NCBI GenBank assembly: GCA_964565805.1
Contig: CAZMGH010000002.1
Coordinates: forward strand, 67,270 to 131,269
Length of the DNA stretch: 64,000 nucleotides
Source: Catenibacillus sp964565805
GTDB lineage: Bacteria > Bacillota > Clostridia > Lachnospirales > Lachnospiraceae
Direction of reading: 5' to 3'
A program made the translations under genes and the position numbers. The notes below the pieces were generated by a model. The model saw only the letters and a list, made by a program, of their open reading frames with translations. It did not search any database and was not told the DNA's origin. The number at the start of each line of letters is the position of its first letter. Position 1 is the first letter of the stretch. This document shows positions 32,213 to 41,276 of this stretch, piece after piece.

Positions 32213-33358
32213 TTACATTAATTTGCGGAACAGAGCTTTAAGATCTTCCACATTTGTATCTTTAGGATTGCCCGGGCAGCATGCGTCAGCAAATGCGGAT
32301 TCTGCAAGGAAGTCAAGGTCTTCTTCCTTCAGAGCGTCCAGTTTTGCAGGGATTCCTACATCAGCAGACAGTTTGCTGACAGCGTCGATGGCAGCTTTTC
32401 TGTATTCATCCTGGCTCATGGAATCTACATTGGCAACGCCCATAGCTCTGGCGATTTCACGGTATTTTTCGCCGGTATATTCCTGATTGTATTCCATAAC
32501 GATGGGAAGCATCATCGCGCACGCAACACCGTGAGGCGTATCATATACAGCGCCGAGGGTATGTGCCATAGAGTGAGCAATACCAAGACCTACATTGGAA
32601 AAGCCCATGCCGGCGATATATTGGCCGAGAGCCATGCCTTCTCTGCCTTCTTTTTTGTTGTCCACAGCATCTCTTAAAGATCTGGAAATGATCTCAATGG
32701 CTTTTAAGTGGAACATATCTGTCATTTCCCAGGCTGCCTTTGTTGTATAGCCTTCAATGGCATGAGTCAGAGCATCCATACCGGTAGCAGCAGTAAGTCC
32801 TTTAGGCATGGTAGACATCATATCCGGATCAACGATGGCAATGATAGGCATATCATGAGGGTCAACGCAAACAAATTTACGTTTTCTTTCCACATCAGTG
32901 ATAACGTAGTTGATGGTTACTTCAGCAGCAGTACCCGCCGTCGTTGGAACTGCGATGATAGGCACGCAGGGATTCTTTGTGGGAGCTGTGCCTTCAAGGC
33001 TGCGCACATCTTCAAATTCAGGGTTAGCAATGATAATACCAATGGCTTTGGAAGTATCCATGGAGGAACCGCCGCCAATAGCAATAATATAGTCAGCGCC
33101 TGCGGCTTTAAATGCAGCAACGCCTTCTTTTACATTCTCGATTGTAGGATTTGCTTTGATCTTAGAATAAATCTCATAATCCAGGCCTTCCTTGTCAAGA
33201 ATATCGGTTACTTTTTTAGTAACATTAAATTTGATCAGATCCGGGTCGGAGCATACAAGCGCTTTTTTAAAGCCATGCGCCTTAGCTTCCCCAGCAATTT
33301 CGGAAATGGCTCCTGCGCCGTGATAGGATGTTTCGTTTAACATGATTCTGTTTGCCAT
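32213..33358 (-). CDS. fucO: Lactaldehyde reductase (iron-containing alcohol dehydrogenase)
   Basis: NAD-dependent group III alcohol dehydrogenase reducing L-lactaldehyde to 1,2-propanediol. The 381-residue protein matches E. coli FucO along its length: MANRIMLNETS, AIGGGSSMDTSKAIGI (nucleotide site), PTTAGTAAEVTINYVITD, CVDPHDMP, and the iron ligands in GMDALTHAIEGY (Asp/His) and IAHSMAHTLGAVYDTPHG (two His). AAAGGAG lies 7 bases before the ATG. It would regenerate NAD after rhamnose or fucose cleavage, fitting the rhaD in this window. Confidence 0.93.
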   Translation of the reverse strand: MANRIMLNETSYHGAGAISEIAGEAKAHGFKKALVCSDPDLIKFNVTKKVTDILDKEGLDYEIYSKIKANPTIENVKEGVAAFKAAGADYIIAIGGGSSMDTSKAIGIIIANPEFEDVRSLEGTAPTKNPCVPIIAVPTTAGTAAEVTINYVITDVERKRKFVCVDPHDMPIIAIVDPDMMSTMPKGLTAATGMDALTHAIEGYTTKAAWEMTDMFHLKAIEIISRSLRDAVDNKKEGREGMALGQYIAGMGFSNVGLGIAHSMAHTLGAVYDTPHGVACAMMLPIVMEYNQEYTGEKYREIARAMGVANVDSMSQDEYRKAAIDAVSKLSADVGIPAKLDALKEEDLDFLAESAFADACCPGNPKDTNVEDLKALFRKLM

Positions 33359-33439
33359 AAAAATCTCTCCTTTTTTATAAAACCTGCAGGGAATTTATAA
33401 TTGTCCCTGTTATGATTTTAACAATAATTACAAAAAAAT

Positions 33440-33471
33440 AAAAGTTACACAAGAAGATAAGTGTAACTTTT
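33440..33471 (-). terminator. 11-bp palindrome between tetR-type gene and fucO
   Basis: AAAAGTTACAC-N10-GTGTAACTTTT, perfect. On the minus strand it is followed by ATTTTTTTG, so it reads as the terminator of the TetR-type gene; its GTTACAC/GTGTAAC symmetry and its place upstream of fucO also suit an operator. Confidence 0.6.
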
Positions 33472-33531
33472 CACAGAAATTTAATAAAAGCTTTTGTGCC
33501 CTTAATTGTAATTGCGGCGGGGCAGGATAGT

Positions 33532-34098
33532 TTATAAAAGCCCCAGCCGGGCAAACAGCTTTTCCAATTTTCCGGGCATGGCCTGAGTGAGCAAATCCGC
33601 CATCCGTTCCGGCGTTTCTTTCATGCCGGTAAGAACCCACTTTACAGTCATATAAACAGAACTATAGCAGTACATTTCCAAAATAAAGCCCATTTCCTCA
33701 TCCATAGCCCGTCCGGTTTTCTGGCAGATCAGTTCGGTATAAAACTGGAGGATATGCGTAAAATCGTGTTCTTTCAGGGAATTATGATCATCTGAGCGGA
33801 AAGCTCCCGCAAAAAAGATCCGTTCTTTCTGAATGAATTTAAACTTTCGGATCAGCCCTTCGGTGACGGTTTTTCCGCTGCCCATATGCTCAAAGGATTC
33901 CAGGAGCAGTTTGTCAAAGTACCAGTTGATCAGATCGTATTTATCTAAAAAGTTCCGGTAAAATGTCTGACGGCTTACGCCGCAGCAGTCCGCGATCTGA
34001 CGGACGGTAATGCTGTCTACGGGAGTCGTCTGCATACATTCCTTCACAGCCCTGGCAAGACGGTATTTGGTTTGCTCTTTTTTTTCACTGACAGCCAT
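33532..34098 (-). CDS. TetR/AcrR family transcriptional regulator
   Basis: A 188-residue regulator with an N-terminal TetR HTH (SITVRQIADCCGVSRQTFYR then NFLDKYDLI) and a helical effector domain of the type seen in DhaS-like regulators. It lies upstream of fucO on the same strand, separated by 173 bases holding a perfect palindrome, so control of fucO is plausible but unproven. Confidence 0.88.
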   Translation of the reverse strand: MAVSEKKEQTKYRLARAVKECMQTTPVDSITVRQIADCCGVSRQTFYRNFLDKYDLINWYFDKLLLESFEHMGSGKTVTEGLIRKFKFIQKERIFFAGAFRSDDHNSLKEHDFTHILQFYTELICQKTGRAMDEEMGFILEMYCYSSVYMTVKWVLTGMKETPERMADLLTQAMPGKLEKLFARLGLL

Positions 34099-34168
34099 GT
34101 TTCCACTCCCTTCTGAAATATCCCATCGCTGAAGACGATTTTAAATGTTTTTTCATGCAATGCTGAAC

Positions 34169-34185
34169 AGGCGCCACTGGCGCCT
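34169..34185 (-). repeat. GCTAG-GGCGCC hairpin repeat, copy 1
   Basis: AGGCGCC-act-GGCGCCT. On the minus strand it reads GCTAGGCGCCAGTGGCGCC, matching 17 of 19 bases of the element at 55966. Confidence 0.5.
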
Positions 34186-34254
34186 AGCTAGTATCATGTA
34201 ATGAACTGCTTCAATTTTAGATGATTCCTGAGATGTTGTCAATGATATTAGCCA

Positions 34255-34284
34255 TTGATTTTAGTCAGAGGCCTATTGTATAAT
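34255..34284 (+). promoter_or_regulatory. Promoter of the zinc-ribbon membrane protein gene
   Basis: TTGATT (34255-34260), 18 bases, TATAAT (34279-34284); AAGAAGGGAG precedes ATG 34311. Confidence 0.65.
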
Positions 34285-34310
34285 AAGGAAAAGAAGGGAG
34301 CGTGGGTGTA

Positions 34311-35747
34311 ATGATTGCGAGGCTTTGTCCATACTGCGACCAGCAGATGACAAAAAAACACCATTGTGACAGCTGCGGTAGCTTTGTCTGGAAGGCCAAT
34401 ACCATTAACACAGAGCAAAAGTATTCCAGCCAGGGCGGCGATTCATGGCAGCCGGAAAAGATGGACGAAGTAAACGATACGCCGCAGGAGCAAAAGTATG
34501 TGCCGCCAAAGGATATGGTGACTGTAAAAAAATCACCAAAAAAATCATCACATGCAGGATCTAAAGTGGCAGCAGCTTTGGTCATCGCCATGGTGGTTAT
34601 ATGCATGCTGGGCGGTGTTATCATGTCTCTGGGCACGATTGTATCAGATTATACAGATGTGGATGATTTTTATGCGGGGGATGAATGGGAAGATGATCCC
34701 TGGATCGATCTGTCCTATGAGGATGTTTCCGATTACACGGAAAACTGTACCGCATATGAGCATTTAGACATTGATGGGGAGGAACTGGCAAAGGCGACAG
34801 AAACGTTTCTTTCGGAGAAAATGTATTCTTTTGACGAAACCCAAAGATATTTTTCCGGCTATTATGAAACAGAGCTTTATGATGAAATCAGCTATGAATG
34901 GAACTATGGGGTGAATCTTGGGGAAGGCTATGATGAATCTGTATATATCAGCTATGATGCTGTGACCAATGACGTCCATACTATTGATGTTGCCTTATCT
35001 TCAAAAGAGGACGGCGCTGATTATATTTTAATGGTGCTTAAGGACTTTATGGGTGGTGATACGATTCAGCTTTCGGAGATCGAACCATTGTTTGATGAAG
35101 AAAATGGCGGATGGGGATATTATAAAAATTGTGAGATCATGGTTTATGCTTCCGGCTATTTTGACGGCTACAATATTCGTATATATGGGACGACAGTGCC
35201 TTTTGATTATGCTCAGGAGCCGGAGATTCAGGAAATTCCCGCGGAAAGGATTCAGGAGGTAGGGCAGGAGTGTAACGCCAGCGCTCATATGGATCTGTCC
35301 AGAGATGAGGCTGTCTCAGCAATTGAAAATTGGCTTGAGGAAAATGGCCGGTCCGGATACCACTTTGTCAACGATTATGTGTCAAATATGATCCAGACCT
35401 ATACCCAGCTTGGAGGCGCGGAATATGAGCGGATTACCTTAAATGATGTATACGAATGGTACAATGATGAAGACGGTACATCCATTTTGATCGAAGCGGA
35501 TTCCTATTCTGCCAGGGTGCATATTATTTGTGTCATAGGATTTCCTATGAGTGATGCTGAGGCCGTAATTTTAGGATTGGTACAGGCGGCGGGAACCGGC
35601 GATGGAAATGAAATTGCCAAGGAGGCTCTGGCTCAGTTTGAAGAGGATGGTTACGCATTTACAGAGTTTGACGGACTGGAGCTATACGTAGGTGAATATA
35701 ATGATGGCACCTGTAATATTCAATTGTATGCCGTGGAGATGCGATGA
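34311..35747 (+). CDS. Zinc-ribbon single-pass membrane protein with duplicated outer domain
   Basis: A 478-residue protein of unknown function. The first 30 residues form a zinc ribbon (CPYCDQQ then CDSCGSF), followed by a linker and one membrane helix (about residues 84-107), so the ribbon is inside and about 370 acidic residues are outside. The outer part contains two related units, starting near CTAYEHLDIDGEELAKATET and CNASAHMDLSRDEAVSAIEN, each about 150 residues, rich in Tyr, Asp and Glu. No enzyme motif is seen. Zinc-ribbon membrane proteins of this shape are common in Clostridia without a known role. Monocistronic, own promoter. Confidence 0.75.
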   Translation: MIARLCPYCDQQMTKKHHCDSCGSFVWKANTINTEQKYSSQGGDSWQPEKMDEVNDTPQEQKYVPPKDMVTVKKSPKKSSHAGSKVAAALVIAMVVICMLGGVIMSLGTIVSDYTDVDDFYAGDEWEDDPWIDLSYEDVSDYTENCTAYEHLDIDGEELAKATETFLSEKMYSFDETQRYFSGYYETELYDEISYEWNYGVNLGEGYDESVYISYDAVTNDVHTIDVALSSKEDGADYILMVLKDFMGGDTIQLSEIEPLFDEENGGWGYYKNCEIMVYASGYFDGYNIRIYGTTVPFDYAQEPEIQEIPAERIQEVGQECNASAHMDLSRDEAVSAIENWLEENGRSGYHFVNDYVSNMIQTYTQLGGAEYERITLNDVYEWYNDEDGTSILIEADSYSARVHIICVIGFPMSDAEAVILGLVQAAGTGDGNEIAKEALAQFEEDGYAFTEFDGLELYVGEYNDGTCNIQLYAVEMR

Positions 35748-35872
35748 TCTTTTTGATCCCCAGTATACTTGAACAAGCGCTGAAAACCAATGGATGTGAT
35801 ACAGGGGGAGATGGAAGCACATGCGCTGCTTAATTGTATCGAAATCCATACAAGAAAATGGTTGATATTTTC

Positions 35873-35902
35873 TTGACGGAGTGACTTAAAATGTATTACA
35901 AT
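35873..35902 (+). promoter_or_regulatory. Promoter of nifJ
   Basis: TTGACG (35873-35878), 18 bases, TACAAT (35897-35902), giving a leader of about 55 bases ending AAAGGAGA. Confidence 0.65.
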
Positions 35903-35963
35903 AATATCGAATGTGAATTATATGAAACACATATATGAACACAAATGAAAGGAGATTTTTTAA

Positions 35964-38900
35964 ATGGCAAAAGTTATGAAAACCATGGACGGTAACACAG
36001 CTGTTGCTTGGGCGTCCTATGCGTTTACCGAAGTTGCCGGTATCTTTCCAATCACACCTTCATCTCCGATGGCTGAGGTCACAGACGAGTGGGCTGCTAA
36101 CGGGAAAAAGAATGTTTTCGGGCAGCCTGTCAAGGTTGTTGAGATGCAGTCCGAGGGCGGCGCTTCCGGTGCTGTTCACGGTTCTCTCGCAGCTGGCGCG
36201 CTGACGACGACTTATACAGCTTCTCAGGGTCTTCTTCTTATGATCCCTAACATGTATAAGATCGCCGGTGAATTACTTCCTTGTGTATTCCATGTAAGTG
36301 CCAGAGCTTTAGCAACGCATGCACTTTCTATTTTCGGTGACCATTCCGATGTTATGGCCTGCCGTCAGACAGGTTTTGCTCTGCTCTGTTCAAACTCCGT
36401 TCAGGAAGCTATGGATATGGCAGCAGTAGCACATCTTTCTGCAATCAAAGGTAAAGTTCCGTTCCTTCATTTCTTTGACGGTTTCAGAACATCTCATGAA
36501 ATTCAGAAGGTTGAATGTCTTGATTATGATGATCTTGCTAAACTTGTAGACTATGACGCGCTGGCTGAATTTAAGCGCAACGCCCTGAATCCTGAGCATC
36601 CTGTTGTTAGAGGTACAGCTCAGAACCCGGATATTTTCTTCCAGGGACGCGAGGCTTCCAACAGCTACTACAACGCGCTGCCTGCAGTGGTTGAAGAGTA
36701 TATGGCAGAGATCAGCAAGCTGACTGGCCGCGACTACAAGTTATATAATTATTACGGCGCTCCGGACGCTGAAAAAGTGATCATCGCTATGGGTTCTGCC
36801 TGCGAAGCGGCAGAAGAGGTTATTGATTACCTTACAGCTAAAGGCGAAAAAGTTGGTCTTGTTAAAGTACATCTGTACAGACCGTTTGCTATTGATAAAT
36901 TCCTTGAAGCTATTCCTGAAACAGCTACAAAGATCGCTGTTCTTGACAGATGCAAAGAGTCCGGTTCCATTGGCGAGCCTCTCTATGAAGATGTATGTAC
37001 AGCATTCTTTAAGACTGGAAGGAAAGCTGCCATTGTTGGCGGACGTTATGGTCTGGGTTCCAAGGACGTTACACCTGCTCAGATCATTTCTGTATATCAG
37101 AACCTTGACGCGGATGAGCCTAAGAACGGCTTCACAATAGGTATTGTAGATGATGTAACATATACATCTCTTCCAGCGCTGCCGGAAGTTGATGTTGCCG
37201 GAGAAGGCACAACAAGCTGCAAGTTCTGGGGCCTTGGCGCAGATGGTACTGTAGGCGCTAATAAGAACTCCATCAAGATCATTGGCGACCATACAGATAT
37301 GTATGCTCAGGCATATTTCTCCTATGATTCCAAGAAGTCCGGCGGTATCACTCAGTCCCATTTGCGTTTCGGCAAGAAACCGATCCGTTCCACATATTAT
37401 GTAAAAACTGCGGATTTTGTCGCATGTCATAATCAGGCCTATGTATATCTGTATGATATGCTCAGCGAGATCAAAGAAAATGGAACCTTCCTTTTAAACT
37501 GTGAATGGGATGCTAAAGCGCTGGATGAAAATCTTCCTGCTTCCATGAAGCGTATCATTGCTCAGAAGAACATTAAGTTCTACACGATTAACGCTACCGA
37601 TATTGCTCAGGAGATCGGCCTTGGCAATCGTACAAATACTGTACTCCAGGCTGCATTCTTCAAACTTGCGAACATCATTCCTATTGATGATGCTGTAAGA
37701 TTCATGAAGGAAGCCATTAAGAAGACCTACGGCAAGAAGGGTGACGCTATCGTTAACATGAACTACGCAGCTGTTGATGCTGGTGTTGACGGCGCTGTCG
37801 CTGTTGAAGTACCTGCTTCCTGGGCAGATGCACAGGATTCTCAGGTTACAGATGTTAAAGAAGTTCCTGAGTTCATCAGAGACGTTGTTGAACCTGTAAA
37901 CGCTCAGAAGGGTGATGACCTTCCGGTGAGCATATTCGCTCGTAAGGATCGCGCTGACGGTACGTTCCCTCTGGGTACATCCGCATATGAAAAACGCGGC
38001 GTTGCTGCTATGGTTCCTCAGTGGGATTCCAGCAAGTGTATCCAGTGCAACCAGTGCTCCTATGTCTGCCCACATGCAACCGTCCGTCCTTTCCTTTTAA
38101 CAGAAGAAGAGAACGCTGCGGCCCCGGCAAACTACGGTGCAGTTAAGGGCAAAGGTAAAGGCGTTGATCAGTACTACTTCAAGATGCAGGTATCCGTGCT
38201 TGACTGTCTTGGATGCGGAAGCTGCGTAAATGTCTGCCCGGCTAAGGAAAAAGCCCTGACTATGGTTCCTCTTCATACACAGTATGATGAAGCTCCGAAC
38301 TGGGAATACTCCTTATCTCTTTCTAAGAAAGAGAACCCGATGAAGATCGACACTGTTAAAGGCAGCCAGTTTGAGCAGCCGCTCCTTGAGTTTTCCGGAG
38401 CCTGCGCAGGCTGTGGTGAGACACCTTACGCAAAACTGATCACACAGCTGTTTGGCGACAGAATGTATATCTCCAACGCAACAGGATGTTCCTCCATCTG
38501 GGGCGGCTCCGCGCCCTCTATGCCTTACACAACAAACGAAAAGGGGCAGGGTCCTGCATGGGCGAACTCCCTGTTCGAGGATAACGCTGAGTATGGCTAT
38601 GGTATGTATTTAGGCGTTAAGGCTCAGAGAGAAAGAATCGCTTCCATAGCTAAAGCCGCCATTGAAGCTGGCGCCGATGAGGCCCAAAAAGCTGCTCTCC
38701 AGGGCTGGATCGACACAATGAACGATGGTGATGCTTCCAAGGCTGCTTCCGCGAACCTTCTTGAAGTTGCAAAAGCTTACAATGGTGATAACGCTGACGT
38801 TAAGGCTGCTTTTGATTTCATCGTTGAGAATTCCGATCAGCTGGTTAAGAAGTCCCAGTGGATCTTCGGCGGTGACGGATGGGCATACGATATTGGTTAC

Positions 38901-39497
38901 GGCGGATTAGATCATGTTCTGGCCTCCGGTGAAGATGTAAACGTATTTGTATTCGATACAGAAGTTTACTCCAACACAGGCGGACAGTCCTCCAAATCTA
39001 CTCCGATTGGCGCTGTAGCAAAATTTGCTGCTGCCGGTAAGAGAGTGAAGAAGAAAGACCTTGGTATGATGGCTATGTCCTATGGCTATGTATACGTAGC
39101 TCAGGTTTCCATGGGCGCAAATCAGGCTCAGTTGTTAAAAGCCCTGAAAGAAGCAGAAAGCTATCATGGTCCTTCGCTCATCATCGCTTACGCTCCATGT
39201 ATCAACCATGGTATCAAGGGCGGTATGAAGTTCGCTCAGACAAGAATGAAACAAGCTGTGGAGTGTGGCTACTGGGCGCTGTACAGATTCAATCCTGATC
39301 TTGAAAGAGAAGGAAAGAATCCGTTTACATTAGACTCTAAAGAGCCTACAGGTGACTTCAGAGAGTTCATTATGAATGAAGTTCGCTATTCTTCACTTAC
39401 AAGAACCTTCCCTGAGGTTGCTGAGGAACTGTTTGAAAAGACCGAAGCAACAGCAAAAGAAAGACTTGAAGATTACAAAAAGCTTGCTGCCGGTTAA
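35964..39497 (+). CDS. nifJ: Pyruvate:ferredoxin (flavodoxin) oxidoreductase
   Basis: Single-chain PFOR of 1177 residues that converts pyruvate and CoA to acetyl-CoA, CO2 and reduced ferredoxin, the central oxidative step of clostridial fermentation. The N-terminal ThDP pyrimidine domain has FPITPSSPMAEV and TYTASQGLLLM; a ferredoxin insert has two [4Fe-4S] motifs, CIQCNQCSYVCPHA and CLGCGSCVNVCPA; the C-terminal part has CAGCGETPY and the ThDP motif GDGWAYDIGYGGLDH. Its codon use is visibly biased (many GCT, GTT, AAG and GGC codons) compared with neighbours, as for a highly expressed gene. Strong promoter, single gene. Confidence 0.98.
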   Translation: MAKVMKTMDGNTAVAWASYAFTEVAGIFPITPSSPMAEVTDEWAANGKKNVFGQPVKVVEMQSEGGASGAVHGSLAAGALTTTYTASQGLLLMIPNMYKIAGELLPCVFHVSARALATHALSIFGDHSDVMACRQTGFALLCSNSVQEAMDMAAVAHLSAIKGKVPFLHFFDGFRTSHEIQKVECLDYDDLAKLVDYDALAEFKRNALNPEHPVVRGTAQNPDIFFQGREASNSYYNALPAVVEEYMAEISKLTGRDYKLYNYYGAPDAEKVIIAMGSACEAAEEVIDYLTAKGEKVGLVKVHLYRPFAIDKFLEAIPETATKIAVLDRCKESGSIGEPLYEDVCTAFFKTGRKAAIVGGRYGLGSKDVTPAQIISVYQNLDADEPKNGFTIGIVDDVTYTSLPALPEVDVAGEGTTSCKFWGLGADGTVGANKNSIKIIGDHTDMYAQAYFSYDSKKSGGITQSHLRFGKKPIRSTYYVKTADFVACHNQAYVYLYDMLSEIKENGTFLLNCEWDAKALDENLPASMKRIIAQKNIKFYTINATDIAQEIGLGNRTNTVLQAAFFKLANIIPIDDAVRFMKEAIKKTYGKKGDAIVNMNYAAVDAGVDGAVAVEVPASWADAQDSQVTDVKEVPEFIRDVVEPVNAQKGDDLPVSIFARKDRADGTFPLGTSAYEKRGVAAMVPQWDSSKCIQCNQCSYVCPHATVRPFLLTEEENAAAPANYGAVKGKGKGVDQYYFKMQVSVLDCLGCGSCVNVCPAKEKALTMVPLHTQYDEAPNWEYSLSLSKKENPMKIDTVKGSQFEQPLLEFSGACAGCGETPYAKLITQLFGDRMYISNATGCSSIWGGSAPSMPYTTNEKGQGPAWANSLFEDNAEYGYGMYLGVKAQRERIASIAKAAIEAGADEAQKAALQGWIDTMNDGDASKAASANLLEVAKAYNGDNADVKAAFDFIVENSDQLVKKSQWIFGGDGWAYDIGYGGLDHVLASGEDVNVFVFDTEVYSNTGGQSSKSTPIGAVAKFAAAGKRVKKKDLGMMAMSYGYVYVAQVSMGANQAQLLKALKEAESYHGPSLIIAYAPCINHGIKGGMKFAQTRMKQAVECGYWALYRFNPDLEREGKNPFTLDSKEPTGDFREFIMNEVRYSSLTRTFPEVAEELFEKTEATAKERLEDYKKLAAG

Positions 39498-39511
39498 TTA
39501 ATAAAAAGGAA

Positions 39512-39546
39512 AAGGCTCTGCCATTCCATTGGGATGGCAGAGCCTT
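39512..39546. terminator. Terminator between nifJ and the DUF1846 gene
   Basis: AAGGCTCTGCCAT pairs perfectly with ATGGCAGAGCCTT (13 bp). T-rich tails on both strands, so it likely serves both convergent genes. Confidence 0.8.
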
Positions 39547-39570
39547 GCTTTATGTGTGCCCGGCGGCAAT

Positions 39571-41076
39571 TCAGCTGTAAGACAGGTTTTCTGACGGATA
39601 CTCAGCGTCACAGGTCATATCAATGCCAAGCTTTCGCAAAGTCTGTTCATCATTATGAGTCAGCATTATGGTGGAGTGTCCCTGGATGCCTTTTAACTTA
39701 GAAAGCTTATCTAAAGCCATCTGAGCTGTAGGATTCGTTACAGCGCTGATGCTTAAGGCAATAAGGATCTCTTCCAGACTCAAAGCGCAGTATTTAGAAT
39801 GAAGGTTATTTTTCTTAAGATTAATGATCGTCTCCAGCACATTTGGGGAAATGAGCATGATCTCATCAGCGATGCCGGCCAGATGCTTGATGGCATTTAA
39901 AATAGCGGCAGCACAGGCAACCATAATGTCCGAGCTTTTTCCTGTAATGATGGAGCCGTCCTCCAGTTCCAGGGCTGTGGCTGAAGAAATATCATTATTG
40001 CTGAGCTTTTTCATGTTTTTCCGAGCATATTCCCGGGCAGGAGCAACCACGGCGCGGTCTTCCTGCTTTAAGCCTACTTCTTCCATGATCAGCTGGATCC
40101 GCTGCATGGTAGATTCATCCGCCTGGCCTTTTTTATATTCGCAGGCAGTTTTAAAGTATCTGCGTATGATCTCCTGGAGCGATGCCTCACGGACAACATC
40201 ATCGTCAACGATGCCATAGCCGATGCGGTTGACACCCATATCTGTGGGGGATTTATAAATAGATTCCGTATTTGTGATTTTTTCAATGATACGGCGGACA
40301 ACTGGGAACATTTCCAGATCTCTGTTATAGTTGACCGCAGCAACGCCGTATGCCTCGTAATGGAAATAGTCCATCATATTTACGTCCTTTAAATCCGCAG
40401 TAGCAGCCTCATAGGCAATATTTAACGGATGCTTTAATGGTATATTCCATACAGGAAATGTTTCAAATTTAGAATATCCGGCAGATTTTCCAAGGCGGTA
40501 CTCATGATACAGCTGATTTAAGCAAGTAGCCAGCTTTCCGCTGCCCGGTCCCGGAGCTGTAACTACAACGATGGGTTTTGTTGTGGTAATATAAGGATTT
40601 TGGCCATAGCCTTCAGGGCTGACGATAGTATCCACATCTGCCGGATAGCCTTTGATGGCCTTGTGGGTATAAACCTTAATGCTGCGCTGTTCCAGTTTAT
40701 TAATAAAAACCGTGGTAGCCGGCTGATGATCAAAGCGTGTGATGACCACACTGTTGACCTCCAGTCCGTATCTTCTCAGATCGTCGATGAGGCGGAGAAC
40801 ATCCATATCGTAGGTAATGCCAAAATCCCCCCGGATCTTGTTCCGCTCAATATCCCCTGCGTAAACACAGATGATGATTTCCGCCTTGTCCCTTAACTTC
40901 TGGAGCAGTTTAATTTTAGCATTTTCATCAAAACCAGGCAGGACTCTCTTGGCATGCAGGTCAGAAATAAGCTTTCCGCCAAATTCCAGGTAAAGCTTGT
41001 CGTAGTTATTCACACGTTCCAGGATATACTGGGACTGTTCTTTGATGTACCTTTCATGATCAAAACCGATTTTCAT
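39571..41076 (-). CDS. DUF1846 family protein
   Basis: A 501-residue conserved protein of the DUF1846 family, widespread in Firmicutes and of unknown biochemical role. It begins MKIGFDHERYIKEQSQYIL and contains VVVTAPGPGSGKLATCLNQL, a P-loop-like segment, and DTIVSPEGYGQNPYI. The ATG at 41076 follows AAGGAGG by 5 bases; the frame extends seven codons upstream. It has its own promoter and converges on nifJ. Confidence 0.9.
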   Translation of the reverse strand: MKIGFDHERYIKEQSQYILERVNNYDKLYLEFGGKLISDLHAKRVLPGFDENAKIKLLQKLRDKAEIIICVYAGDIERNKIRGDFGITYDMDVLRLIDDLRRYGLEVNSVVITRFDHQPATTVFINKLEQRSIKVYTHKAIKGYPADVDTIVSPEGYGQNPYITTTKPIVVVTAPGPGSGKLATCLNQLYHEYRLGKSAGYSKFETFPVWNIPLKHPLNIAYEAATADLKDVNMMDYFHYEAYGVAAVNYNRDLEMFPVVRRIIEKITNTESIYKSPTDMGVNRIGYGIVDDDVVREASLQEIIRRYFKTACEYKKGQADESTMQRIQLIMEEVGLKQEDRAVVAPAREYARKNMKKLSNNDISSATALELEDGSIITGKSSDIMVACAAAILNAIKHLAGIADEIMLISPNVLETIINLKKNNLHSKYCALSLEEILIALSISAVTNPTAQMALDKLSKLKGIQGHSTIMLTHNDEQTLRKLGIDMTCDAEYPSENLSYS

Positions 41077-41147
41077 AGTCTCCTCCTTTTCGGCCATCGC
41101 CGGCTTACGGTTGTGTATAAGTATTTATCCATAAAATACATCTACCT

Positions 41148-41175
41148 ATTATAGCATGTTTTAGTTGAAGAGCAA
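41148..41175 (-). promoter_or_regulatory. Promoter of the DUF1846 gene
   Basis: Minus-strand TTGCTC (41170-41175), 16 bases, TATAAT (41148-41153). Confidence 0.6.
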
Positions 41176-41201
41176 ACAACAAAATCGACAAATTTTAAAA
41201 C

Positions 41202-41230
41202 TTGCAAAGCACTGAAAAATCCGATATGAT
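41202..41230 (+). promoter_or_regulatory. Promoter of the M16 peptidase operon
   Basis: TTGCAA (41202-41207), exactly 17 bases, TATGAT (41225-41230). It shows that the open frame upstream of 41277 is promoter rather than coding. Confidence 0.65.
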
Positions 41231-41276
41231 GATAGAAGTATATGTATATTTTTGGGATAGGAGTTTGATTAACAGA

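Noticed and set aside
36741..37430. 229-codon minus-strand open frame inside nifJ
   Set aside because: Antisense of a conserved, strongly expressed gene with biased codons, which produces long chance frames.
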